Below, in pieces: positions 7,818-18,330 of a stretch of DNA of 35,716 nt. How positions within the stretch are numbered: position 1 is the stretch's first letter; the number at the start of each line of letters is the position of its first letter. Below the pieces are notes generated by a model that saw only the letters and a list, made by a program, of their open reading frames with translations, was not told the origin of the DNA and did no database searches. The stretch spans positions 1 to 35,716 of the forward strand of contig JAUXST010000488.1 of NCBI GenBank assembly GCA_030679805.1, in the 5' to 3' direction. A program made the translations under genes and the position numbers. Origin of the DNA: Reyranella sp. GTDB taxonomy: Bacteria > Pseudomonadota > Alphaproteobacteria > Reyranellales > Reyranellaceae.

Positions 7818-8022
7818 CTATAGGATTCACACATCTTTTCGGGTGTCGTTTTCCAGCTCGATCCAACACCAACCTCATGCTGAGGAGCGCCCCTTGGGCG
7901 CGTCTCGAAGCATGGGAAACAGACGCGGTGCTCGTTCCCATGCTTCGAGACGGCCCTTCGGGCCTCCTCAGCATGAGGTTGGGTGGGAAACCGACACTCG
8001 AAGAGATGTGTAAATACGATAG
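7818..8022. mobile_element. 205-bp MITE-like element with 38-bp TIRs and 10-bp target duplication
   Basis: The ends are inverted repeats: CTATAGGATTCACACATCT from 7818 inwards and CTATCGTATTTACACATCT read from 8022 on the other strand; extended to 38 bases they match at 32. Immediately outside both ends is the same 10-bp word, CCATTCAGAT, at 7808-7817 and at 8023-8032. The element holds no gene. Its middle carries two inverted copies of a REP-like hairpin. Removing it and one copy of the duplicated word gives CCTCCCCAT-TCAG-ATGGGGAGG, a 9-bp hairpin, so the target was itself a palindrome. Terminal repeats plus an exact duplication are the mark of transposase-driven insertion; the 10-bp length fits IS4- or ISAs1-type enzymes, but the donor is not in this window. 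Confidence 0.75.
7871..7981. repeat. Two inverted REP-like palindromic units
   Basis: Unit A at 7871-7916 (+) and unit B at 7936-7981 (read on -) share AACCTCATGCTGAGGAG and CGTCTCGAAGCATGGGA. Between these constant parts each has its own small hairpin: CGCCC-cttg-GGCG type in A and GGCCC-gaa-GGGCC in B. The changed loops with preserved pairing are typical of REP-like units. Similar CTGAGGAG...GTCTCGAAG repeats are, as I recall, spread through many Hyphomicrobiales/Rhodospirillales genomes. RNA from this stretch would fold into a long cruciform-like structure and could protect or end transcripts from either side. Confidence 0.75.
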
Positions 8023-8079
8023 CCATTCAGATGGGGAGGAACAGCTTGCCTTCATCGACACCGGAAGGACCCTAGCCGA

Positions 8080-9162
8080 TCAGAGTAGTCCCAGCGTGAG
8101 CTGGGGCGGCGCGGGCACCTCGTCGCGCCGGTGAAGGTTGTGCAGCGAGACGCCGAGCAGCCGCACTTTCTTTTCCAGGGGAAATATGGATCGCACCAGC
8201 TCAACGCTGACGCGCTCCAGCATGGCCTTGTCGGCCGGCGATTCGAGCAGGGTGCGGCTGCGCGTCACGATCTGGAAGTCGGCGTATTTGATCTTCACCG
8301 TCACCGTCCGGCCGGCGATGCCGTTCTTCTCGCAGTAGCTCCAGACATCCTCGAGCACCGAGGCGATCCCGGCCTCAACGTCCGCCGGGCGATCGAGGTC
8401 CTGCATGAAGGTCGTCTCCGACCCGACCGACTTGCGCGGCCGGTTGGGGACGACCTGGCGATGGTCCTGGCCACGGGCGATGGCATGGTAGTAGGGCCCT
8501 GATTTGCCGAAGTACTCCTGCAGGAGTTCGAGGGTCTGCGCCTTGAGGTCGGCCCCGGTATGGATGCCGAGGCGCTTCATCTTGGCCTCCGTTGCCGGGC
8601 CGACACCATGAAACCTGCCCACGGGCAGGCCCTCGACGAAGGCCGGTCCCTTCTCCGGCGGAATGACGTATTGCCCGTCGGGCTTGCGGTGATCCGACGC
8701 CAGCTTGGCCAGGAACTTGTTGTAGGAGATGCCGGCCGAGGCGGTGAGGCCCGTCTGTTCGAGGATCCGGGCGCGGATCTCGCGCGCGATCTCCGAGGCC
8801 AGCGGCATGCCCTTGAGATTGTTGGTGACGTCGAGATAGGCCTCGTCGAGCGACAACGGCTCCACCAGCGGCGTGTAGTCGAGAAAGATGGCGCGGATCT
8901 GGCGCGACACTTCCTTGTAGACGTCGAAGCGCGGCTTCACGAACACCAGTTCGGCGCACATCCGCTTCGCCGTGGCTGACGGCATGGCCGAGCGCACGCC
9001 GAACTTGCGCGCCTCATAGCTTGCCGCCATGACCACGCCGCGTTCGCGGCCGCCCACTGCCACGGGCCGGCCGCGCAGCGCGGGGTCGTCGCGCTGCTCC
9101 ACGGACGCGTAGAAGGCGTCCATGTCGACGTGGATGATCTTGCGGATCGCTGCTTCCGCCAT
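8080..9162 (-). CDS. dinB: DNA polymerase IV (Y-family translesion polymerase)
   Basis: 360 residues. The palm begins with IIHVDMDAFYASVEQ (first catalytic Asp residues) and has SLDEAYLDVT with the second acidic pair; GISYNKFLAKLASD, the HhH thumb (VGPATEAKMKRLGI) and the little-finger domain follow. The last residues, QLTLGLL, fit the clamp-binding consensus QLxLF loosely. Pol IV copies past damaged bases with low fidelity and is usually under SOS control; I see no clear LexA box directly upstream. Start ATG 9162 is the first Met before the conserved core; the ribosome site is weak. It lies 35 bases after the efflux outer-membrane factor and may be read through from that operon, which would link error-prone synthesis to efflux expression (inference). 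Confidence 0.93.
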   Translation of the reverse strand: MAEAAIRKIIHVDMDAFYASVEQRDDPALRGRPVAVGGRERGVVMAASYEARKFGVRSAMPSATAKRMCAELVFVKPRFDVYKEVSRQIRAIFLDYTPLVEPLSLDEAYLDVTNNLKGMPLASEIAREIRARILEQTGLTASAGISYNKFLAKLASDHRKPDGQYVIPPEKGPAFVEGLPVGRFHGVGPATEAKMKRLGIHTGADLKAQTLELLQEYFGKSGPYYHAIARGQDHRQVVPNRPRKSVGSETTFMQDLDRPADVEAGIASVLEDVWSYCEKNGIAGRTVTVKIKYADFQIVTRSRTLLESPADKAMLERVSVELVRSIFPLEKKVRLLGVSLHNLHRRDEVPAPPQLTLGLL

Positions 9163-9197
9163 GACGCCAGTATAGGAGAGTTCGGGCGGGAAGCGCC

Positions 9198-10679
9198 TCA
9201 GCGCTTGCTGAGGCCGCCGATCGGCACCGGCGGCGGCAGGTCGGCGTCGCGCCAGCCGCCGCCCAGCGCCTTCACCAGGTTGGCGCTGGCGACCAGACGG
9301 CTTTGCCGGATGTTCAGCAGGGTCTGCTCGGCCGACAGCGCCGCCGTCTGGGTCTGCACCACGGTCGTGTAGGGCACGGTGCCGATCCGGTACTGGTTGA
9401 GCGACAGCCGCTCGGCCTCGCGGGCGGACGCGACCGCGGCGCGCTGGACCTGCTCCTGCTGCACGAGGATGCGCTGCTGGGCGAGGGCATCCTCGACCTG
9501 CTGAAAGGCGGTCAGCACGGTCTGGCGGTAGGTCGCCACGGTATTGTCGTAGCCCGCCCGAGCACCTTCGACCTGGGCAGCACGCGCGCCACCGTCGATC
9601 AGCGTCGCGGCCAGCTGCGGGCCGAGCGACCACACCGACGAGCCAAGCTGAAGCAGCGTCCCTAGCCCGCCGCTCAGGAAGGTGATGGCGCCCCCCAGCG
9701 AGATGCTGGGATAGTAGGCCGCCTGGGCCACGCCGATCTTGGCGTTGGCCGACGCCATCAGCCGCTCGGCCGCGGCAACGTCGGGCCGCCGTTCCAGCAG
9801 CGCCGACGGCACGCCGGCGTCGACCGTCGGCACGTCCGCCGGCGGCGTCCCGGGCTCGAGACTGAACTCGGCGGGCGCCTTGCCGATCAGCACGGCGATC
9901 GCGTGCTCGTACTGCGCGCGCGCGATGCCCTCGGCGACCAGAAGCGACCGCGCCTGCTCATAGAGGGTCTGCGCCTGGGCGAGATCGACGCGGGAGGCGA
10001 TGCCGGCATCGACCTGGTTGCGGGCGATCTGCAGGGAACGCGCGTAGGCCGCCACCGTCGCTTCGTAGAGCCGGGTCCGCTGGTCGGAGACCCGCAGCGA
10101 GAAATAGTTGATGGCGACGTCGGCCTGGGCCGACAGACGCGCCGCCGCAAGATCGCCGGCGCTGGCCTGGGCCGCCGCCGAATCGCTTTCGATGGTGCGA
10201 CGGATGCTGCCCCAGACGTCGATCTCCCAGGCAAGCACGAAGCCGCCCTGATACTGGCTCGCAGTACTGGTGATGTTGCCGTTCTGGCTCTGGGTGACGA
10301 CGGCGGTGGTGCTGCCGCCACCGCCGCGCAGAGCGCCCGTTCCGGTCTGCTGCGCGCTGGCGTTCGCCGTGATTCCTGGATAGAGGCCCGACTGGTCCTG
10401 GCGAACGAGCGCGCGCGCCTGACGATAGGCCGCTTCGGACGCCTTCAGCGTCTGGTTGGAGATGTCCACCTGGGCCGCCAGCCGGTCGAGCGTCGGATCT
10501 CCGTAGATCTGCCACCACGGCCCGCGATCGACCGTGTCGTTGGGCATCGCCGGACGGAAGCCCATGGTTTCCTTGAATTCGGGCGTCGGCGGCGAGGCCG
10601 GCGGTGGCTGCTGGTAGTCCGGCCCGACCAGACACCCCGACAACGATGCCAGGCAAAGCAGGACCGCGAGCCGCCTCAT
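9198..10679 (-). CDS. Outer-membrane factor lipoprotein of RND efflux system (NodT/OprM family)
   Basis: 493 residues. A lipobox LSGC places the lipidated Cys near residue 17, followed by LVGPDYQQPP, the typical start of NodT/OprM proteins. Two repeats of the TolC-like helical barrel follow, with DVWGSIRRTIESD and LLERRPDVAAAERLMASAN as family markers. A Gly/Ser/Thr-rich stretch (around residues 118-144) lies in the first surface loop region. It forms the trimeric exit duct for the pump. ATG 10679 overlaps the stop of the upstream pump gene by 4 bases (ATGA), so it is the fourth gene of the operon and translationally coupled. Confidence 0.92.
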   Translation of the reverse strand: MRRLAVLLCLASLSGCLVGPDYQQPPPASPPTPEFKETMGFRPAMPNDTVDRGPWWQIYGDPTLDRLAAQVDISNQTLKASEAAYRQARALVRQDQSGLYPGITANASAQQTGTGALRGGGGSTTAVVTQSQNGNITSTASQYQGGFVLAWEIDVWGSIRRTIESDSAAAQASAGDLAAARLSAQADVAINYFSLRVSDQRTRLYEATVAAYARSLQIARNQVDAGIASRVDLAQAQTLYEQARSLLVAEGIARAQYEHAIAVLIGKAPAEFSLEPGTPPADVPTVDAGVPSALLERRPDVAAAERLMASANAKIGVAQAAYYPSISLGGAITFLSGGLGTLLQLGSSVWSLGPQLAATLIDGGARAAQVEGARAGYDNTVATYRQTVLTAFQQVEDALAQQRILVQQEQVQRAAVASAREAERLSLNQYRIGTVPYTTVVQTQTAALSAEQTLLNIRQSRLVASANLVKALGGGWRDADLPPPVPIGGLSKR

Positions 10680-13600
10680 GCCGGGGCCCCGGCGCTGCCC
10701 ATCGCGCGGGCAATCCGGCTGGGACGGTCGCGGTCGCAGCGGCGGAAACGGTCGAGATAGAGGTAGATCACCGGTGTCGTGTAGAGGGTCAGGATCTGGC
10801 TCACGATCAGGCCCCCGATGATCGAGATGCCGAGCGGCCGGCGCAGTTCGGCGCCTTCGCCGAAACCCAGCGCCAGCGGCAGCGCGCCCAGGATGGCCGC
10901 CATGGTCGTCATCAGGATGGGCCGGAAACGCAGCAGGCAAGCCTCGTAAATGGCGACGCGCGGGTCGAGCCCCTCGTTGCGCTCACGCTCCAGTGCCACG
11001 TCGATCATCATGATGGCGTTCTTCTTGACGATGCCGATCAGCAGCAGCACGCCGATCATGGCGATGATACTGAATTCCACGCCGCCCAGCCGCAGCGCCA
11101 GCAGCGCGCCGATGCCGGCCGACGGCAGGGTCGACAGAATGGTAAGCGGATGGATGTAGCTCTCGTAGAGGATGCCGAGCACGATGTAGACGGCGGCCAG
11201 CGCGGCGAGCACGAGCAGGAGCTGGTTGGTCGCCGACTGCTGGAAGGCGCGCGCCGTGCCCTGAAACGAGCCGTGGATGGTGGCCGGCATACCGATCTCA
11301 CTCATTACGCCGTTCACGTAGGCGATGGCATCGCTCAGCGTCTTGTCTGGCGCCAGGTTGAACGAGATCGTGCTGGCGACGAACAGACTCTGATGATTGA
11401 CGGCGAGCGGCGTGGTGCCAAACTCGTAGCGCGTCACCGCGGAGAGCGGCACCATCGTCTCCGGCGTCGTGCTGACCGCGGCACCGGTCGATGCCGAACC
11501 GCGACCGCTCACGGCGATCTGGTTGGTGCGCTGGTTGCGGACAGCCTGGGCCGGATCGACGACGCCAATCGGCGTTGGCGCCGCCGAGACGATGGCGCCG
11601 GTGGCCTGCGCACCGCTGATGGCGCCGCCGGAGGTGCTGACATAGATGTCCTTCAGGGTCTCCGGATTCTCCCAGTTCTCGGGAGAGACCTCCATCACCA
11701 CATGATACTGGTTGAGCGGATTGTAGATGGTCGAGACTTGGCGCTGTCCGAAGGCGTCGTAGAGGGCAGCGGAGATGCCGCGCGTGGAAACGCCGAGACG
11801 GCTCGCGGCATCGCGGTCTATGGTGAGATTGACCTGCAGGCCACGCTGCTGCTGGTCGGAATCGACGTCGGTGATGACCGATGAGTCAGCCTTCAGCGCC
11901 TCGACCAGCTTCGGCCCCCATGTATAGAGTTCGGATAGCGAATCCGCCTGTAGGGTGAACTGGTATTGGGCGTTGGCCTGGCGGCCGCCGACCCGGATGT
12001 CCTGCACCGCCTGCAGGAAGAGCACCGCACCGGGCACCTGGCTGAGACGCGGGCGCAGGCGGGCAATCACCTGGTCGGCCGATTCCTTGCGCTCGGCCAG
12101 CGGCTTCAGGGAGGCGAAGACGAAGCCGGAGTTGGTCTGGAAGCCGCCGGTGAAACCGGCGACGCTTTCGATCGCCGGGTCGGCGCGCATGATGCCCACG
12201 AACTGGCGGAACTTCCGGCGCATCGCCTGGAACGAGATGCTCTGGTCGGCGCGGATGCCGCCGACGATGCGGCCGGTGTCCTGCTGCGGAAAGAAGCCCT
12301 TGGGGATGGTGACGTAGAGGTGGATGTTGAGCAGCACGGTCGCGAGGAAGACCAGCATCGTCAACAGAGGATGGCGCAGCACGACCCCGAGGCTGCGTCC
12401 GTAGAGTGACTGCAGGGCACCGAAGGTGCGCTCGCTCACGCGGAAGAACAGCCCTTCCTTCCGGCCGTCGTGCGGACGCAGCACATAGGCGCACATCATG
12501 GGCGTTGTGGTGAGCGACACGACCATCGAGATCAGGATCGCGATCGACAGTGTGACCGCGAATTCCCGGAACAAGCGCCCGACTATGCCGCTCATCAGCA
12601 GGATCGGGATGAATACCGCGATCAGCGACATGCTCATCGAGACGACGGTGAAGCCGACCTCGCGCGCGCCCTGCAGCGCCGCGTCGATCCGGGACATCCC
12701 CGCCTCGATGTGGCGCGAGATGTTCTCAAGGACGATGATGGCGTCGTCGACGACGAACCCGGCGGCGATAGCCATCGCCATCAGCGACAGGTTGTTCAGA
12801 CTGTAGCCCAGCAGGTACATGGCGCCGAAGGTGCCGATCAGCGACACCGGCACCGCGACCGCCGCCACGAAACCGGCGCGGGCGGACCGCAGGAAAGCGA
12901 AGGTCACCAGCACGACCAGGATCACGCTGGCGATCAGCGCGTGCTCGACTTCCCGCAGCGAGGCGCGGATCGTCGTCGTGCGGTCGCTCACCACCGCGAG
13001 ATCTACGTCGTTGGGCATCGACGCCTGGAGTTCGGGCAGCAGTTCCTTCACCTGATCGACGGTCTCGATGATGTTGGCGTTGGGCTGCTTGTAGATGATG
13101 ACCAGCACCGAACGCTTGCCGTTGGCCTGCCCTTCATTGCGGATGTTTTCCGTCGAATCGATGACCTCGGCCACGTCGGACAGCCGCACCGGCGAGCCGT
13201 TGCGCCAGCCGATGATCAGGGAGCGGTACTCATCGGCCACCCTGGCCTGGTCGTTGGCATAGATCTGGTAGCGCCGTTCGCCGACCTCGAGGGCGCCCTT
13301 GGGGGCGTTGGCATTGGCGGCGGCAAGTGCCGCGCGCACGCTTTCGAGTCCGATGCGATACTTGGTGAGCGCGCTCGGGTTGATCTCGACGCGAACAGCC
13401 GGCAGCGAACTGCCGCCCAGCGTCACCTGGCCGACACCCGAAACCTGCGACAGCTTCTGCTGCAGGACGTTGGAAGCGGCATCGTAGAGCCGGCCCTGGC
13501 CCAGGGTGTTGGACGTGAGCGCCAGGACCAGCACCGGAGCGTCGGCGGGATTGACCTTGCGATATTGCGGATTGTTGCGCAGGTCGCTCGGCATGTCGGC

Positions 13601-13948
13601 GCGGGCGGCGTTGATGGCGGCCTGCACGTCCCGCGCTGCGCCGTCGATGCTGCGCGAAAGATCGAACTGCAGGGTGATGCGCGAGTTCCCGACCGAACTC
13701 GACGAGGTGATCTCGCTGACGCCGGCGATCGCGCCCAGCCGTCGCTCGAGCGGCGTCGTCACGCTGGTGGCCACCGTCTCCGGTGAGGCCCCGGGCAGGT
13801 TGGCGGTGACCTGGATGGTGGGAAAGTCGACCTTGGGCAGCGGCGACACCGGCAGGCCGGTGAAGGCCACCATGCCGGCCAGCGCCAGTCCGATCGTCAG
13901 CAGGGTCGTGGCGACCGGCCGGGCGATGAAAGGGGCGGACAGGTTCAC
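10676..13948 (-). CDS. RND efflux pump subunit, MdtC-like
   Basis: 1090 residues, an inner-membrane proton-driven HAE1-type transporter. It shows N-terminal [19 protein letters not shown] (TM1), the TM4 proton-relay Asp pair in [17 protein letters not shown], and the TM10 motif [16 protein letters not shown]. Near residues 772-828 an insertion rich in Gly, Ala, Ser and Thr sits in the periplasmic docking region and explains why it is longer than the roughly 1030 usual for MdtC. The start is GTG 13948, overlapping the stop of the first pump gene by 4 bases (GTGA). Two unlike RND subunits in one operon point to a MdtB2C-type heterotrimer. Substrates cannot be told from sequence; bile salts, novobiocin-like drugs or flavonoids are what relatives export. 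Confidence 0.93.
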   Translation of the reverse strand: MNLSAPFIARPVATTLLTIGLALAGMVAFTGLPVSPLPKVDFPTIQVTANLPGASPETVATSVTTPLERRLGAIAGVSEITSSSSVGNSRITLQFDLSRSIDGAARDVQAAINAARADMPSDLRNNPQYRKVNPADAPVLVLALTSNTLGQGRLYDAASNVLQQKLSQVSGVGQVTLGGSSLPAVRVEINPSALTKYRIGLESVRAALAAANANAPKGALEVGERRYQIYANDQARVADEYRSLIIGWRNGSPVRLSDVAEVIDSTENIRNEGQANGKRSVLVIIYKQPNANIIETVDQVKELLPELQASMPNDVDLAVVSDRTTTIRASLREVEHALIASVILVVLVTFAFLRSARAGFVAAVAVPVSLIGTFGAMYLLGYSLNNLSLMAMAIAAGFVVDDAIIVLENISRHIEAGMSRIDAALQGAREVGFTVVSMSMSLIAVFIPILLMSGIVGRLFREFAVTLSIAILISMVVSLTTTPMMCAYVLRPHDGRKEGLFFRVSERTFGALQSLYGRSLGVVLRHPLLTMLVFLATVLLNIHLYVTIPKGFFPQQDTGRIVGGIRADQSISFQAMRRKFRQFVGIMRADPAIESVAGFTGGFQTNSGFVFASLKPLAERKESADQVIARLRPRLSQVPGAVLFLQAVQDIRVGGRQANAQYQFTLQADSLSELYTWGPKLVEALKADSSVITDVDSDQQQRGLQVNLTIDRDAASRLGVSTRGISAALYDAFGQRQVSTIYNPLNQYHVVMEVSPENWENPETLKDIYVSTSGGAISGAQATGAIVSAAPTPIGVVDPAQAVRNQRTNQIAVSGRGSASTGAAVSTTPETMVPLSAVTRYEFGTTPLAVNHQSLFVASTISFNLAPDKTLSDAIAYVNGVMSEIGMPATIHGSFQGTARAFQQSATNQLLLVLAALAAVYIVLGILYESYIHPLTILSTLPSAGIGALLALRLGGVEFSIIAMIGVLLLIGIVKKNAIMMIDVALERERNEGLDPRVAIYEACLLRFRPILMTTMAAILGALPLALGFGEGAELRRPLGISIIGGLIVSQILTLYTTPVIYLYLDRFRRCDRDRPSRIARAMGSAGAPA

Positions 13949-16900
13949 GGCTGGCGGGCCTCAGGCGCCCCGACCAGGGGATGGCGCGGCGTGTCGAGCG
14001 GCTGGCCGCGCAACCGGCGGCCGAGCCGGTCGAAGGCGAGGTAAATCACGGGTGTCGTGAACAGCGTCAGGACCTGGCTCACGATCAGGCCGCCCACGAT
14101 GGTGAGGCCGAGCGGATGGCGAAGCTCCGATCCCGTGCCCGTGCCCAGCATGAGCGGCAGGGCGCCGACCATCGCCGCCACCGTCGTCATCAGGATGGGG
14201 CGAAAGCGCAGCAGGCAGGCCTGGTGGATAGCCTCGCGCGGCGTCTTGCCCTGGTGGCGTTCGGCATCGAGCGCGAAATCGATCATCATGATGGCGTTCT
14301 TCTTCACGATGCCGATCAGCAGCACGATGCCGATGATTGCAACCACGCTGAGGTCCGAACCCGCCAGCATCAGCGCCAGCAGCGCGCCGATGCCGGCCGA
14401 CGGCAGGGTGGACAGGATCGTGATCGGGTGGATGTAGCTCTCATAGAGCACGCCCAGCACGATGTAGACCGTGACGATGGCGGCCAGGATAAGCAGAAGC
14501 TGGCTGTTCAGAGACTTCTGGAAGGCGAGTGCGGCGCCCTGGAAATGGGTGGTGACCGACCGCGGCATGCCGATCTCGCGCTGTGCCGCGACGATCGCGT
14601 CGACCGCATGGCCGAGGGCGGCGCCCGGCGCCAGGTTGAAGGAGATCGCGGTCGCCGGAAACTGTCCGAAGCGGTCGAGCCGGAGCGGCGCGGTGCGCTC
14701 CTCGAAGGTGGCGATCGCCGACAGCGGCACCTGCTTGCCGCTCGCCGAGCCCGGCAGGTAGAGGTTGGCGAGCGAATCCAGCGAACGGGCCATCGAAGGC
14801 TCGACTTCGTAGATCACCCGATACTGGTTTGACTGCGTGTAGACCGTCGACACGATGCGCTGGCCGAAAGCGTCGTAGAGAACGTTGTCGACCGTCGCGA
14901 TGGTGACGCCGAAGCGCGCCGCAGCGTCGCGATCGACCCTGATGAACATCGACAGACCCTTGTTCTGCAGGTCGCTGGTGACGTCGACGATCTCGGGCAG
15001 CTTCTGCAGCCGATCCACGAGGCGCGGCACCCAGACGTCGAAGTCCTCCGGCCGGGCGCTTTCCAGGACGAACTGGTACTGCGTGCGACTCACCGTCGAA
15101 TCGATCGTGAGGTCCTGCGCCGGCTGCATGTAGAGCGAGATGCCCGGTACCGTGGCGGTATCGTGCTGCAGGTGCCGGATGATCTCGCTGGCGGTCAGAT
15201 CGCGCTGGCTACGCGGCTTGAGGTTGATCAGCATCCGCCCCGAGTTCAGCGTCGGGTTGGTGCCGTCGACGCCGATGAAGGACGTCAGGCTTTCGACGTC
15301 GGGGTCGCTCAGGATGGCCTCGACCAGGGCGCGCTGGCGTTCGCGCATCGCCTCGAAGGAAACGCTCTGCGGCGCCTCGGTGACGGCCTGGATCAGGCCG
15401 TTGTCCTGCACCGGAAAGAAGCCCTTGGGCACGACGACGTAGAGCAGCACGGTCAGCACGACCGTGCCGACGGCGACGAGGAGCGTAAGCGCCTGGTGGC
15501 GAAACACCACGATCAGCCAGCGGTCGTAGAGGTCGATCAATCGCCCGAACCAGCGCGCCCCCAGGGCCTGCGCCTCGGCATGAGCGTCGGCTTCGGGCAC
15601 GCCGGCCTCCGCGGCCGGCCGCTGCTTCAGCAGGTGGGCGCACATCATCGGCACCAGGGTGAGCGACACCACGGCGGAGATCAGGATGGTGACCGACAGG
15701 GTGACCGCGAACTCGCTGAACAGCCGGCCGACTACGTCGGCCATGAAGAGAAGGGGAATGAGGACGGCAATCAGCGACACCGTGAGCGAGACCACGGTGA
15801 AGGCGATCTGCCGCGACCCTTTTAGCGCCGCCGCCTTGGGATCTTCACCGCGCTCGATGTAGCGGGCGATGTTCTCGATCATGACGATGGCGTCGTCGAC
15901 GACGACGCCGGTGGCGATGGTGAGCGCCATGATCGACAGGTTGTTGAGGCTAAAGCCCGCCAGGTACATGACGGCCAGTGTGCCGACAAGCGACAGCGGC
16001 ACCGAGAGGCTCGGGATGAGCGTCGCGCGCGCGTCGCCGAGGAAGGCGAAGATGACCGCGACCACGAGGACCACCGCAAAGGTGAGTTCAATCTGCACGT
16101 CGCGCACCGAGGCCCGGATGGTGAGCGTGCGATCGGTGACGATGGCCACGTCGAGCGCCACCGGCAGGGAATTGCGAAGCTGCGGCAGCAGCGCCTTGAT
16201 GCGGTCGACGACCTCGATGACGTTGGCACCGGGCTGGCGCTGGACGTTCACGATCACCGCCGGCGTGTTGTTCACCCAGGCGGCGATGCGATTGTTTTCC
16301 TGGGCCTCCTCGACGGTGGCGACGTCCTTGAGGCGGACAGGCGCGCCGTTGCGGTAGGCGACAATGACGTCGCGAAAGATGCTGGGATCGGTGATCTGGT
16401 CGTTGGCGTTGATCGTGTAGGCGCGCGTCGGGCCGTCGAAATTGCCTTTGGGCGTATTGACGTTGGCGTTGGTGATCGTGGTGCGAAGATCGTCGATGTT
16501 GAGGCCGTAGGCGGCCAGTGCCGTGGGGTTGGCGCGGATCCGCACGCCGGGCTTCTGGCCGCCTTCGAGGCTGACCAGGCCGACGCCGGCGACCTGGGAG
16601 ATCTTCTGGGCGAGCCGCGTGTCGACAAGATCATGGACCTTGGTGAGGGACTCAGTTTTCGAGGTGACAGCAAGCGTCAGCACGGGCGCGTCGGCCGGAT
16701 TGACCTTGGCGTAGATGGGCGGGGCCGGCAGGTCGCCGGGCAGGAGGTTGCCGGCAGCATTGATGGCCGCCTGGACCTGCTGTTCGGCGATGTCGAGGCC
16801 GAGCGCCAGGTCGAACTGCAGCGTGATCGCCGAGGCGCCGGCCGAGCTGGTCGACGTCATCTGGTTGAGGCCGGGCATCTGGCCGAATTGGCGCTCGAGC

Positions 16901-17097
16901 GGTGAGGTGATCGAGGACGTCATGACCTCGGGGCTGGCGCCGGGATAGAGCGTGAGGACGCGGATCGTCGGGTAGTCGACCTGCGGCAGTGCCGACAGCG
17001 GCAGGAATTTGTAGGCGATCATGCCCACGAGCATGATCGCCACCATCAGCAGCGAGGTGCCGACCGGGCGCTCGATGAAAAGCCGCGACGGATTCAT
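13945..17097 (-). CDS. RND efflux pump subunit, MdtB-like
   Basis: 1050 residues with [19 protein letters not shown] (TM1), TM4 motif [17 protein letters not shown], and TM10 motif [16 protein letters not shown]. Two large periplasmic loops carry the porter domain ([13 protein letters not shown] and related strands). It is the first of the two pump genes, as mdtB is in enterobacteria, and lies 12 bases after the adaptor gene; its last bases overlap the second pump gene. A charged, Ala-rich loop ([14 protein letters not shown], about residues 500-513) sits in the cytoplasmic region between the two halves. All charged residues needed for proton relay appear present, so the subunit should be active. 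Confidence 0.93.
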   Translation of the reverse strand: MNPSRLFIERPVGTSLLMVAIMLVGMIAYKFLPLSALPQVDYPTIRVLTLYPGASPEVMTSSITSPLERQFGQMPGLNQMTSTSSAGASAITLQFDLALGLDIAEQQVQAAINAAGNLLPGDLPAPPIYAKVNPADAPVLTLAVTSKTESLTKVHDLVDTRLAQKISQVAGVGLVSLEGGQKPGVRIRANPTALAAYGLNIDDLRTTITNANVNTPKGNFDGPTRAYTINANDQITDPSIFRDVIVAYRNGAPVRLKDVATVEEAQENNRIAAWVNNTPAVIVNVQRQPGANVIEVVDRIKALLPQLRNSLPVALDVAIVTDRTLTIRASVRDVQIELTFAVVLVVAVIFAFLGDARATLIPSLSVPLSLVGTLAVMYLAGFSLNNLSIMALTIATGVVVDDAIVMIENIARYIERGEDPKAAALKGSRQIAFTVVSLTVSLIAVLIPLLFMADVVGRLFSEFAVTLSVTILISAVVSLTLVPMMCAHLLKQRPAAEAGVPEADAHAEAQALGARWFGRLIDLYDRWLIVVFRHQALTLLVAVGTVVLTVLLYVVVPKGFFPVQDNGLIQAVTEAPQSVSFEAMRERQRALVEAILSDPDVESLTSFIGVDGTNPTLNSGRMLINLKPRSQRDLTASEIIRHLQHDTATVPGISLYMQPAQDLTIDSTVSRTQYQFVLESARPEDFDVWVPRLVDRLQKLPEIVDVTSDLQNKGLSMFIRVDRDAAARFGVTIATVDNVLYDAFGQRIVSTVYTQSNQYRVIYEVEPSMARSLDSLANLYLPGSASGKQVPLSAIATFEERTAPLRLDRFGQFPATAISFNLAPGAALGHAVDAIVAAQREIGMPRSVTTHFQGAALAFQKSLNSQLLLILAAIVTVYIVLGVLYESYIHPITILSTLPSAGIGALLALMLAGSDLSVVAIIGIVLLIGIVKKNAIMMIDFALDAERHQGKTPREAIHQACLLRFRPILMTTVAAMVGALPLMLGTGTGSELRHPLGLTIVGGLIVSQVLTLFTTPVIYLAFDRLGRRLRGQPLDTPRHPLVGAPEARQP

Positions 17098-17109
17098 GTC
17101 GCGGCCGGA

Positions 17110-18330
17110 CTACTGGTTGGACCGGGCCGGCCGTCCTGCGCCACCGCCCGGTGGCGCCGCCGCGACGGGCGAGCCAGACGTGCCTCTCGGGCTGGCCGAA
17201 GGCTTGCGGATCTTGGCGCCCTCGCGCAGCCGGTCGGTGCCGTCGATGACGACCTGGTCGCCGACCTGCAGGCCCTTCGTGACGGCCACCCGCTCGCCGT
17301 CGGTCACGCCCAGTTCGACGACGCGGATCCCGACCGTGTCGTCGGCCTTGACCAGATAGACGAAGATTCCGGGCTGGCCGCGCTGGATGGCGGCGACGGG
17401 AACGATCGTCGCATCCTTCACGGTGTCGACCAACAGGCGGACATTCACGAACTGATTGGGGAACAGGCTCTCGTCGGTGTTGTCGAAGATGGCCCGGAGT
17501 TTCACGGTGCCGGTGGTGGTGTCGATCACGTTGTCGGTCGTGTCGAGCTTGCCGACGCCCAGCTCGGCCTTCTGCGCGCGGTCGAGGGCGCGCACTTCGA
17601 GGGACGCGCCCACCCGCAGGCGCTGGCGCACCGGCGGCAGGGAATCCTCCGGGATGGGGAAGATCACGGAGATCGGCTGGAGTTGGATGATGACGCAGAT
17701 GCTGGTGGCGTCGCCCATCGTGACGTAGTTGCCCTTGTCGACCATGCGCAGGCCGATGCGTCCGGTCAGCGGGGCAACGATCTTGGTGTAGGTGACGTTG
17801 AGCTTGGCTGCATCGACCAGCGCCTGGTCGATGACGATTGCCGCCTCGTACTGGCGCACCAGGGCGGCCTGGGTGTCGAGCTGCTGGCGGGCGATGGAGT
17901 CCTGGGCGACCAGCTTCCTGTAGCGTTCGAGGTCGACCTGGGCATTCTTCAGCAGGGCTTGGTCACGCTGCATCTGGCCCGTGGCCTGTTGCAGGGCGAC
18001 ATCGTAGGGCCGCGGATCGACCACGGCTAAAAGCTCGCCCTGCTTGACCAGCTGGCCTTCCTTGAAGAGTACCTCGACGAGCTGGCCGGTGATCTGGGTC
18101 TTGACGTTGACGGTGTTGAGCGGCGTGACCGTGCCCAGCGCCCGCAGCACCACCGGGATATCCCCCTTGGCGACCGTCGCCAGCCCGACCGGTACGGCCG
18201 CGCCGGCAGCTGCCCGGCCTGCCGAGGCCTGGCTGGGCGCAGGAGTTCCTCTCTGCGAAATATACCAGCCAGCGCCAGCCACGACAGCGAGCCCCACGCC
18301 GATCCCGAGAAGGGTCCGCAGCCGTTTCAT
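17110..18330 (-). CDS. RND efflux periplasmic adaptor (MdtA/HlyD family)
   Basis: 406 residues. A membrane anchor (LLGIGVGLAVVAGAGWYI) comes first, then a lipoyl half-motif (VKTQITGQLVEVLFKEGQLVKQGE), a coiled-coil hairpin (about 105-165), the second lipoyl half (IVAPLTGRIGLRMVDKGNYV), beta-barrel and membrane-proximal domains, and a Pro/Gly/Ser-rich tail. The adaptor joins pump and outer-membrane factor. Start ATG 18330 precedes the anchor; AAGGGGG lies 11 bases upstream. Longer reading back to 18681 would run through the intergenic region and into the divergent porin gene, so it is rejected. It leads the operon adaptor-pump-pump-outer-membrane factor-dinB. No regulator gene is adjacent. Confidence 0.92.
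   Translation of the reverse strand: MKRLRTLLGIGVGLAVVAGAGWYISQRGTPAPSQASAGRAAAGAAVPVGLATVAKGDIPVVLRALGTVTPLNTVNVKTQITGQLVEVLFKEGQLVKQGELLAVVDPRPYDVALQQATGQMQRDQALLKNAQVDLERYRKLVAQDSIARQQLDTQAALVRQYEAAIVIDQALVDAAKLNVTYTKIVAPLTGRIGLRMVDKGNYVTMGDATSICVIIQLQPISVIFPIPEDSLPPVRQRLRVGASLEVRALDRAQKAELGVGKLDTTDNVIDTTTGTVKLRAIFDNTDESLFPNQFVNVRLLVDTVKDATIVPVAAIQRGQPGIFVYLVKADDTVGIRVVELGVTDGERVAVTKGLQVGDQVVIDGTDRLREGAKIRKPSASPRGTSGSPVAAAPPGGGAGRPARSNQ

Noticed and set aside
9163-9633. N-terminal extension of dinB
   Set aside because: It lies inside the outer-membrane factor gene in another frame; Pol IV proteins begin just before IIHVDMDAF.
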